This document shows, one piece after another, positions 54,956 through 64,000 of a stretch of 64,000 nt of DNA. Below the pieces are notes generated by a model. It saw only the letters and a program-made list of their open reading frames with translations, made no database searches and was not told where the DNA came from. The translations under genes and the position numbers were made by a program. Within the stretch, counting starts at the first letter, position 1. Every line of letters starts with the position of its first letter. The stretch is from Garcia nutans (Eukaryota; Streptophyta; Magnoliopsida; Malpighiales; Euphorbiaceae): the NCBI GenBank assembly GCA_947685225.1, contig CANTUV010000002.1, positions 3,472,001 to 3,536,000 on the forward strand, given 5' to 3'.

Positions 54956-55815
54956 GATAAGTATGAGAAAAGAAGAGGAAAATTCTTTCTTTCTTCTTCT
55001 TCTTCTTCTTCTTCTTCTTCTTCTTCGTGAACGAGAGAGAGAGAGAGAGAGAGAAGCTAGAGAGAGAAAGGTGATTTTGCTTCTATTTACACCAAAGATT
55101 AAAGGATATCAAGAGATTTGCAAGTAGATATTGAAGATTTGGACAAAGAATCCAAGTAAGTGCCCTTTCTTTGTATTGATATTTGATGTGGTTGGTGTGT
55201 GATGATGATGTTAATGAAGGATTGAAGTTTATATATGTGTGAAATTGGTATTTAGATGATAATAACATGGTTATTTGTGAGGATGATGATGATTTGTTGA
55301 GATTGTTGAGTAAGGGTTTAGTATAAATGAATTGGAGATTTGAGTAATTGATATATGATTGATGTATGTTTGTGTTTAAGGAAGAGTTTGATTATGTTTG
55401 TATTCATATGGATTGGTTTAAAATGCAAAATACATGAGTTGGGATCATAGAGAGAGAGATGTGATTTGTGAGTTGTGATCTAAAGTTTTAGAATGAGATT
55501 CATAAGTGAATATTTGTATGGAAATTCATGTATTTTATCATTTTATTTGAATTAGGTGGTGAAGGAAGTGAAGAATTCTTCGAAGGTAAAGTGTATAGGT
55601 TGGTGTGGTTCATAAGGTAAGTACAAAATACCTTATTGTATATGTATATATTCATATGATGTTGAACCTTAAAACACACTTATTTATAAATGTGTTAAGG
55701 AATCAAATGAATTGTTGATGTATATTAGTAAGGTGAATATTGTGGTAAGTATGTAATATATGTGTTTAGGACATTGATTGCATCTATTTAAATCATGCTA
55801 TATTGTATACAATGT

Positions 55816-56246
55816 GAGTTAATGCAATCAAGGAGGCTTGGCCGTGTTTGGTTTTTAATTTGTGAGAGACACGGCCAAAATTTAAGGAGAGACACGGCCA
55901 AGTTAAGAGGGACACGGCCAAGTTAGAGGAAACTTGGCCGTGTTGGGTCATTTTTGGAGAGACACGGCCACTGACTCAGCCGTGTCCCTTGCCCGTGTCT
56001 GCTACTGCCTGATCTTATTATTTTGTTGGTTTTGGTTTCTTTGGATTTAAGGGAGACACGGCCAAGCTAGATGAGTCCTGGCCATGTTGGAGCTTTTGTT
56101 GAGAGACACGGCCACAAGCTTGCCCGTGTCCCTTGAGTGTGTTGGCTACTGTTATTTATTTTTTATTATTCTTGCATTGTTGGATCCTCCAAAGGTTTTG
56201 TTGTATCTACACTTCAAATATACCTAAAACAAAGATGATCTAAACA
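55816..56246 (-). repeat. 431-bp antisense Athila-type LTR module inside TE-11 5' LTR
   Basis: On the plus strand it runs through an ACACGGCCAAG palindrome array very similar in spacers to TE-4 and TE-8 (cccttgcccgtgtctgctactgcctg) and ends cctaaaac..aaagatgatctaaaca, the reverse complement of the TE-9 LTR start (TGTTTAGATCA). AATGT flanks it (55811-55815, 56247-56251). The same module is at 61960-62390 in the 3' LTR. Confidence 0.8.
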
Positions 56247-56569
56247 AATGTATATTGAGGATTCTAAATCTAAGAATAAGGTAAGTTATATATGTGTATA
56301 TCAATGATGATCATTCTTAATGGATGTTTAATGTGCTTGATTGTGTATATTTAAATAATGAGTTATTGTAATATGACTTGAGACAAATGAGATGTGAAGC
56401 CATTGTGATTGGCTATGATGATTCAATTGAGATAAATGGGGCATGTTTGCCTACATGAATGATGAGAATTGCAAATAAAATTGATAATGAAATAATAAAT
56501 GAATTGTGTGTCTAATATGTTATTTATTTTCAGAGTTTTGTTGTTGGTGGCATGCCTATTAGTAACAAT

Positions 56570-56795
56570 CTCTTGAAGTTAGGTTGGACTTGAACCTTGA
56601 AGCCAAGTTGGGTTGAAGTTTGACATGTTTTTCTCCCCTTGAAGCTTGGTTGGGTCAATCCTTGAAGCCTAATTGAGATGTTACAACCTTGAAGCTAGGT
56701 TGGATTGGTTCTTGAAGCCAAGTTGGGTTGATACTTAGCATGCTTTGTTCCCCTTGAAGCTTGGTTGAACCTAAATCCTTGAAGCCTAGTTGGGA
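56570..56795 (+). repeat. cttgaagcyaagttggrtt repeat block in TE-11 LTR
   Basis: About nine short degenerate direct repeats of CTTGAAGCCAAGTTGGGTT (variants with aggttgga, ttggttgg) spaced about 20-30 bp apart. The 3' LTR has the same block at about 62716-62940. The corresponding TE-5 zone has a different repeat. Confidence 0.82.
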
Positions 56796-57672
56796 TAATG
56801 ATAATGATAAATGTGATAATTAAACCAAAACATTAACTCTGAAAGTGGAATGGCATATTAGTTTCTTTTGGGCCCATGCTTGTGCTTGTTGGTATGTGAT
56901 TCTTGAATAATGAAGCAAATGAATAATGAGATATAATGTTATGTGATACATAAGTAAATTATTGATAGTGAATGTGGATTAAAAGAACTATGTTGAATGA
57001 TGAGAAATGAAAGTACAACATTAAAGTATAATATGGATGTGAATGTAGACATTGAGAATATTTTTATAAATATTCTAATAATTCATGGAGTTGTGATTGG
57101 TATCAATAATATATGTGTATGTATATAATTAAGACATTAGTAGATATATATATATATATATGAAAGGTATATTCAAAATGGGAAAACATGATAAGAAAAT
57201 AATGACATATGAAGTTAACAAGTAAATATGATTTTCTGTAATATTTGTTTACATGAATTATTTGTATTTACTAAGCTCTCGGGTTTAGCGCGGTTGTGTG
57301 ATCGCATAGGTGACTATGCGGTTGATCTGAAGTCCAGCTGTTATGCCACGAGAAGGGTAAGAGTGTTTAGAGACCAACTAGAAGGTGATGCATACATGTG
57401 TGATTTAATTATGTTGTATTTTTTATAAGAATATATTCATATGTATAAATGAAGTTTTGGTAAATAAGAATGAGATTCTTATATTTATATAAGACCATTG
57501 AAAGTATAATGATTTTATAAATGTTCTTTAAATTAATGTAATATTGTTTGAACTCGGATAAAAGTTTTTAAGTTGAAACTAAGAGTGACATTCTTGTACT
57601 TTATATACGTATTGTATGTATACCTGGTATATGTATAGTACTTATATAGAGTATGGGGTGTTACAATTATTT

Positions 57673-57684
57673 TGGTATCAGAGC
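57673..57684 (+). other. TE-11 primer-binding site, initiator-tRNA-Met type
   Basis: TGGTATCAGAGC, seven bases after the LTR; complementary to the initiator tRNA-Met 3' end and common in plant chromoviruses. Confidence 0.92.
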
Positions 57685-60636
57685 TTAGGTTCGAGATTCT
57701 CGGCCTAAGTAGAATTAAAAAGAGAAAGTTTTGAAAAACTTAAAGAGAATTAAAAAGAAAAGTTTTGAAATTAAATTTGTAATACATGCATATGCATTCA
57801 CACCTAGGTTGGTCTCGGATGTGGCATTATGTGAATTGTAATATAATTGAATTTGATGAGATGAATAATAGCATGTGGATGAAGTTCTATAAAAAAAAAA
57901 TTTTAAAGAAAGAAATGATATGGAAAACTTAATATAAGCTTAATTGATAAAATAAATAGATATGTTATTAATTGAAGAGAGTATGGTGAAATATTAAGTG
58001 AGTTGATTGGTATAAAGGTTTGGGTGTATAAAGTTTAAGTTTTGTTTAAAAGGAACAGAGATGATGTTGGTTAAGTAAAAAGATATAATGGTGTTGTTTG
58101 CATTGTTGTTTTAATGCAAACATTGTGAATTTAATGTGATATGTTTAAGTGTTGATAAAGCTCATGTAAATGGTGGTCTTCAGATTTTTGAAATGAGTTT
58201 TAATAATTGTGAAAATGATATGTTTTGATGTTATACTATGGTACACATAAAAGTTTTAAAGTTGATATTAAGAAAATAAGATTTGTTAATTAAACTTTGA
58301 TAAGGTTGAATACTTGAAAATGTGATAATGTAATGAAATATGCTAGTGATCAAGGATTGAGTTGATCACTTGAACATGTAATGTACGCATAGTCTTGCAT
58401 GTTTGTAACCTATATAATTACTTGTCTATTAATGTTGAGAATGATTACGATTGCATTGACAAACTTGTGCAAAGCTAGGTCATGTGATAAGATTGATAGT
58501 GAGAATTGGATTGAGCAACGTTGGTTCAAGAAACTGAGATTTGTGATAACTAGACTTTGAAAGTGTATAAAGGTTATTGGGCTCAATGTGTATATAATTG
58601 GATGTAATGTACATATGTATAAATATGTGAGTGATATATATATATATATGTTAAATTGTGTGAAAGATATGTAAAAGAGGAATTGAATATAATTGTATGA
58701 TTATGTGTATACATGTGTAGAAAAAGGTGGAATGAGCTTTTCGGTATGAATGTAATTGTAAAATATAAGAAATATGGAAAGCAAGTCACATTGTGAATGT
58801 GACCTATGAATGTGAATGTGATATAACTACTTGTCTATTGGTGTGGAGAATGATATGGCATATATTAGTGATCCTATGAGAGGTTTGGTTTTAACCTATG
58901 TGGAGTTAGATTATGGGATGAAGTGGAGAATGAGAAAGGACTTGAGTAACACTAGATGATGAAATTGTTATGAAAATAACTGATTTAGACTATCATATAA
59001 TGTTTCCTGGATCAAGGATTATGCTTGTAGAAATATTATATGCATATGTGTATAATAAACAGGGAAGTATAATGTATGAAAAGTTTTACAAAAGATAGAT
59101 TGGAAGTGGAGTAATAAATGAAATTTGTATATGATTGAATTTTGTGTATAAAAGTGTTATAAATAATATTGTTGATGTGAGTTAGGTTAACGATAATCAT
59201 ATGATCAAGAGCAAATAAGTTTGGAGAATGGATATGTAATCTTTGTGATACAACTTAGCAGTGTAATTGAAAAGTTTGGAAACAGAATATTCAAGGAATA
59301 GTATTGATTTATAAGTTATAGGTGTGACCATTAATCTCCTATGGCCATATGCTTTGTTTAATGGATCTGGTCGGTTAGCTTTGTTATCCATAGATTTGGG
59401 ATTGAGATAACATGACTGTAGTATAATTTTTATGAGATTGATAATTATGTTTTTAGAAATACGGCTAAAAGTTATGATTGGTGAATTTATATTTATAATT
59501 TCTATGTTAGAAATTTAATTATAATTATGAAAAGTAAAGTAAGAGAAGAGAACTGTGTAAATGTTTTGAATTATGGATAATGTGATAGAAAGGTAATTAT
59601 TGTAAATATAGTAAAGGTATGAAATGTAAAGAAATATTAAAAAGGGAGAAATTATAAAATATGACTGAAAGTTATATTGAATATGTTTATGGTATGAAGT
59701 TAATAAGTGAATGGACTTAAGGTTTAAGTGAGTGAACTATGGATAGAAAGTATGGTATGAGATGATTATGATAATTGGTGGAAATTATACTAAGATAGTA
59801 GAAGATAAACTATGTGTATATTGAAAGTTAATTTGAAGTAATTTGTTACTAATGATCATAGTTTTTTAAAAAAAACTGAATATGGATCTGAAGAGATTAG
59901 AACTTGAATATAAGCTTGACCTAATGGAATTAGGTTATATATATATATATATTGTGAAATCTAATGATCAGTTTAAATAAATTAATTGTTGGTTTGAATC
60001 AAATAAGATTGAAATGTTAGTATATTGTGACAGATAGATCGATTGATCTAGATTGCGCTAAAATTTCAAATCAATATGGAGATTTGGTATGTACAGTCGT
60101 ACAGGGAGTATAAAATTTAAATGATAATGTATATAATGTAATATTTTGACAAATGAATGGACATTGATGAATTGAATTATATCAATTGTAAATGGTGATA
60201 AAAGGGAAAAAGGTTGATTATCTGTTAAGTAGGTTTAAAGAGGTGATAGCAATATTAATGTTAAGTGAAAAACATGATAAAGAAGGACTTAAGTGTAAGC
60301 AAAATGAAAAGATTGTTATCAATCAAGGTTTGATAAGTGGCTATTTTCAAAAGTGATTGTAATGACAAGATAAGCAATAGTATGATATAATTCAATAATT
60401 TCCAAGGTTAAAGTTAAGAGATTATCTATAAAGAGATGAAGTGATAAATATCTTGAAGTAATAGATGAATGGTATATATATAGATATATAATGATTAACT
60501 TAAAGGGGGAGAGTAAAAGTTATGTGATTTGATAAAATTATAACATAAGATACGATTATCTTCATATGGAAATTCAGATGGTGATTTGTTCTAAATGGGA
60601 TGTTATTGTGCTGGATAATTTCGAGGACGAAATTAT
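57685..60636 (+). other. TE-11 interior without coding capacity
   Basis: Nearly 3 kb of AT-rich sequence with stops in all frames. I searched for CCHC, LLGRP, YVDD, RNase H and HHCC motifs on both strands and saw none. It contains short (TA)n tracts (58637-58650, 59936-59950). The last part (60560-60636, ending near tttcgaggacgaaatt) is typical of sequence preceding chromovirus polypurine tracts. Confidence 0.85.
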
Positions 60637-60651
60637 TTAAGGGGGAGAGAA
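60637..60651 (+). other. TE-11 polypurine tract
   Basis: tttaagggggagagaa lies just before the 3' LTR start at 60653 and follows cgaggacgaaatt, the usual chromovirus context. Confidence 0.88.
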
Positions 60652-60652
60652 T

Positions 60653-61055
60653 TGTAATATTCCAAAGTATACTTTAAAAGTTTTGAAATTATTGTTGTAA
60701 TTGGATTTAATGTGTATATTGAAGGGAAAGAGAAAAGAAGTGAAGAGAGTGTATATGTTGTATCTATGATAATATATACAAGTTAAATTAATAAAGGCCA
60801 AAAGAAGAGCAATGAATTAATTTAATATCTGATTTTGGTGTATATTGGAATTGTAGTAGTGAGAAGAGATGTGGGAAAATATAAATGCAATATATAAGAA
60901 ATATACATATACCCACATATACATGGGATATAATATGGTGTAGGAAAAGTGAGTTATATATATATATATTTTTGTATAATTAATTAATAATAATAATATA
61001 AGAAAAAGGAAGAAAAGAAAGTCAAGGAATGGACAAGTGTGTGATGGAGATTTAA

Positions 61056-61105
<50 letters not shown>

Positions 61106-63812
61106 GATAAGTATGAGAAAAGAAGAGGAAAATTCTTTCTTTCTTCTTCTTCTTCTTCTTCTTCTTCTTCGTGAACGAGAGAGAGAGAGAGAGAGAGAAG
61201 CTAGAGAGAGAAAGGTGATTTTGCTTCTATTTACACCAAAGATTAAAGGATATCAAGAGATTTGCAAGTAGATATTGAAGATTTGGACAAAGAATCCAAG
61301 TAAGTGCCCTTTCTTTGTATTGATATTTGATGTGGTTGGTGTGTGATGATGATGTTAATGAAGGATTGAAGTTTATATATGTGTGAAATTGGTATTTAGA
61401 TGATAATAACATGGTTATTTGTGAGGATGATGATGATTTGTTGAGATTGTTGAGTAAGGGTTTAGTATAAATGAATTGGAGATTTGAGTAATTGATATAT
61501 GATTGATGTATGTTTGTGTTTAAGGAAGAGTTTGATTATGTTTGTATTCATATGGATTGGTTTAAAATTCAAAATACATGAGTTGGGATCCTAGAGAGAG
61601 AGATGTGATTTGTGAGTTGTGATCTAAAGTTTTAGAATGAGATTCATAAGTGAATATTTGTATGGAAATTCATGTATTTTATCATTTTATTTGAATTAGG
61701 TGGTGAAGGAAGTGAAGAATTCTTGGAAGGTAAAGTGTATAGGTTGGTGTGGTTCATAAGGTAAGTACAAAATACCTTATTGTATATGTATATATTCATA
61801 TGATGTTGAACCTTAAAACACACTTATTTATAAATGTGTTAAGGAATCAAATGAATTGTTGATGTATATTAGTAAGGTGAATATTGTGGTAAGTATGTAA
61901 TATATGTGTTTAGGACATTGATTGCATCTAATTGAATCATGCTATATTGTATACAATGTGAGTTAATGCAATCAAGGAGGCTTGGCCGTGTTTGGTTTTT
62001 AATTTGTGAGAGACACGGCCAAAATTTAAGGAGAGACACGGCCAAGTTATGAGGGACACGGCCAAGTTAGAGGAAACTTGGCCGTGTTGGGTCATTTTTG
62101 GAGAGACACGGCCACTGACTCAGCCGTGTCCCTTGCCCGTGTCTGCTACTGCCTGATCTTATTATTTTGTTGGTTTTGGTTTCTTTGGATTTAAGGGAGA
62201 CACGGCCAAGCTAGATGAGTCCTGGCCGTGTTGGAGCTTTTGTTGAGAGACACGGCCACAAGCTTGCCCGTGTCCCTTGAGTGTGTTGGCTACTGTTATT
62301 TATTTTTGATTATTCTTGCATTGTTGGATCCTCCAAAGGTTTTGTTGTATCTACACTTCAAATATACCTAAAACAAAGATGATCTAAACAAATGTATATT
62401 GAGGATTCTAAATCTAAGAATAAGGTAAGTTATATATGTGTATATCAATGATGATCATTCTTAATGGATGTTTAATGTGCTTGATTGTGTATATTTAAAT
62501 AATGAGTTATTGTAATATGACTTGAGACAAATGAGATGTGAAGCCATTGTGATTGCCTATGATGATTCAATTGAGATAAATGGGGCATGTTTGACTACAT
62601 GAATGATGAGAATTGCAAATAAAATTGATAATGAAATAATAAATGAATTGTGTGTCTAATATGTTATTCATTTTCAGAGTTTTGTTGTTGGTGGCATGCC
62701 TATTAGTAACAATCTCTTGAAGTTAGGTTGGACTTGATCCTTGAAGCCAAGTTGGGTTGAAGTTTGACATGTTTTACTCCCCTTGAAGCTTGGTTGGGTC
62801 AATCCTTGAAGCCTAATTGAGATGTTACAACCCTTGAATCTAGGTTGGATTGGTTCTTGAAGCCAAGTTGGGTTGATACTTAGCATGCTTTGTTCCCCTT
62901 GAAGCTTGGTTGAACCTATATCCTTGAAGCCTAGTTGGGATAATGATAATGATAAATGTGATAATTAAACCAAAATATTAACTCTGAAAGTGGAATGGCA
63001 TATTAGTTTCTTTTGGGCCCATGCTTGTGCTTGTTGGTTTGTGATTCTTGAATAATGAAGTAAATGAATAATGAGATATAATGTTATGTGATACATAAGT
63101 AAATTATTGATAGTGAATGTGGATTAAAAGAACTATGTTGAATGATGAGAAATGAAAGTACAACATTAAAGTATAATATGGATGTGAATGTAGACATTGA
63201 GAATATTTTTATAAATATTCTAATAATTCATGGAGTTGTGATTGGTATCAATAATATATGTGTATGTATATAATTAAGACATTAGTAGATATATATATAT
63301 ATATATATGAAAGGTATATTCAAAATGGGAAAACATGATAAGAAAATAATGACATATGAAGTTAACAAGTAAATATGATTTTCTATAATATTTGTTTACA
63401 TGAATTATTTGTATTTACTAAGCTCTCGGGCTTAGCGCGGTTGTGTGATCGCGCAGGTGATTATGCGGTTGATCTGAAGTCCAGCTGTTATGCCACGAGA
63501 AGGGTAAAAGTGTTTAGAGACCAACTAGAAGGTGATGCATACATGTGTGATTTAATTATGTTGTATTTTTTATAAGAATATATTCATATGTATAAATGAA
63601 GTTTTGGTAAATAAGAATGAGATTCTTATATTTATATAAGACCATTGAAAGTATAATGATTTTGTAAATGTTCTTTAAATTAATGTAATATTGTTTGAAC
63701 TCGGATAAAAGTTTTTAAGTTGAAACTAAGAGTGACATTCTTGTACTTTATATATGTATTGTATGTATACCTGGTATATGTATAGTACTTATATAGAGTA
63801 TGGGGTGTTACA
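60653..63812 (+). repeat. TE-11 3' LTR (3.16 kb)
   Basis: It matches the 5' LTR along its length. Differences are scattered substitutions and microsatellite length changes ((TTA)n, (TTC)n and (TA)n). The antisense module is at 61960-62390 and AACAC follows at 63813. Confidence 0.95.
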
Positions 63813-63817
63813 AACAC

Positions 63818-64000
63818 AATAGCAGCCAACTCTAAATCATGTGTGGGATAATTTAATTCATGAGATTTTAATTGCCTAGAAGCTTAAGCAATTACCTTAC
63901 CCTTTTGCATCAATACACAATTGAGTCCCTAATGAGAAGCATCACTATAAATCACATAATCTTTACCTGGGGTCGGTTGTATCAATATAGGCGCTTCAGT
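63818..64000 (-). pseudogene. TE-1 RNase H N-terminal fragment (runs off the right edge)
   Basis: Minus-strand reading from 64000: PILIQPTPGKDYVIYSDASH, GLNCVLMQKGKVIA, a TAA/TAG, ASRQLKSHELNYPTHDLELA and AIVF, the beginning of the chromovirus RNase H with catalytic D (YSDAS) and E (DLELA). It continues after TE-11 at 54496. One stop lies where Tyr is expected in IAYASRQL. Confidence 0.88.

Larger units (their letters stand above)
54497..57665 (+). repeat. TE-11 5' LTR (3.17 kb)
   Basis: Starts TGTAATATCCC, ends GGGGTGTTACA. It contains (TTA)n at 54893-54951, (TTC)n at 55001-55026, (GA)n at 55032-55052, the 431-bp antisense Athila-type module (55816-56246), a repeat block (56570-56795) and a conserved block near 57265-57320 (ctcgggtttagcgcgg..) also seen in TE-5. 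The small frame at 57228-57428 covers that block and is also present in the 3' LTR (63375-63575), but has no protein family I recognise. Confidence 0.93.
54497..63812 (+). mobile_element. TE-11: complete LARD-like non-autonomous retrotransposon (9.3 kb)
   Basis: 5' LTR 54497-57665, PBS 57673-57684, interior 57685-60636, polypurine tract 60637-60651, 3' LTR 60653-63812, with AACAC duplications. Termini TGTAATAT and TGTTACA and the cgaggacgaaatt..aagggggagag tract are those of Tekay/Del-type chromoviruses. The LTRs are near-identical by eye, so the insertion is young. The interior has no frame with recognisable gag or pol motifs; the longest minus-strand frames are chance. Confidence 0.93.
53715..64000 (-). 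mobile_element. TE-1: decayed Tekay/Del-like chromovirus, host of TE-2 and TE-11
   Basis: Minus-strand pol fragments appear in the correct order from right to left: RNase H start (64000-63813), interruption by TE-11, RNase H end (54496-54283), degenerate linker, integrase zinc domain and start of the catalytic core (54119-53715), then TE-2. Motifs match the Tekay/Del branch. Many stops indicate an old insertion. Confidence 0.85.

Noticed and set aside
57228..57428. 66-codon frame present in both TE-11 LTRs (also 63375-63575)
   Set aside because: LTR identity alone explains its presence in both places; TE-5 has a related nucleotide block without this frame. No ribosomal or family evidence.

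Overview
The window is plant nuclear DNA, almost certainly heterochromatic and very probably eudicot. It is AT-rich, has no ordinary host gene that I can support, and consists essentially of long terminal repeat (LTR) retrotransposons of the Ty3/gypsy superfamily inserted into one another. Lineages are recognised by Gag/Pol motifs and primer-binding sites (PBS): tRNA-Asp type in Athila-like elements, tRNA-Arg type in Tat/Ogre-like elements, and TGGTATCAGAGC in the Tekay/Del-like chromovirus group. I number the elements TE-1 to TE-11.

Layout. TE-1 is the outermost host, a decayed minus-strand Tekay-like chromovirus seen only at 53715-54496 and 63813-64000. TE-2 (plus, Tat/Ogre-like) sits in TE-1. 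It shows 15034-15071 and 46436-53714, and the rest lies left of the window; it carries an antisense, intron-containing plant-mobile-domain (PMD) pseudogene. TE-3 (minus, Tat lineage, gag-pro-RT-RNaseH-aRNH) occupies 4196-15033 and is inserted in TE-2. TE-4 (minus, Athila-like gag-pro, LTR 2492-4195) interrupts TE-3 pol. TE-5 (solo LTR 8888-11444, TSD TTAGT) interrupts TE-3 gag. TE-6 (plus, 15072-46430, TSD CCTGC) is a non-autonomous Tat/Ogre-like element with an intact 260-codon mini-Gag. TE-7 (16175-23404) is an inverted, shuffled block of TE-6-type sequence inside the TE-6 5' LTR zone, and holds TE-8 (Athila-like solo LTR 20304-22018, TSD TCTAG). TE-9 (plus, 28527-35915) and TE-10 (minus, 36904-43163, TSD AGTTT) are gag-only Athila-like elements inside TE-6. 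TE-11 (plus, 54497-63812, TSD AACAC) is a complete LARD-like element with 3.2-kb near-identical LTRs and a 3-kb interior without coding capacity.

How the parts relate. Only TE-3, TE-4 and TE-1 show protease or polymerase domains, and all are broken. The non-autonomous members keep LTRs, a PBS and at most a Gag fragment containing the zinc-binding C-terminal part but no capsid core, so they would depend on enzymes supplied in trans. Unexplained structures stand out: (i) arrays of ACACGGCCAAG/CTTGGCCGTGT palindromes shared by LTRs of unrelated families, including a 431-bp antisense copy inside both TE-11 LTRs; (ii) GC-rich near-perfect hairpins just upstream of the TATA box in Ogre-like LTRs; (iii) an antisense gene with its own TATA box, a 21-bp palindromic repeat promoter array and GT-AG introns; (iv) microhomology junctions and inverted LTR-PBS pieces that suggest template switching.

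Coordinates of LTR ends were fixed by TG..CA termini, target-site duplications and comparison between copies in the window. Lineage names rest on motif recognition, not on a database search.
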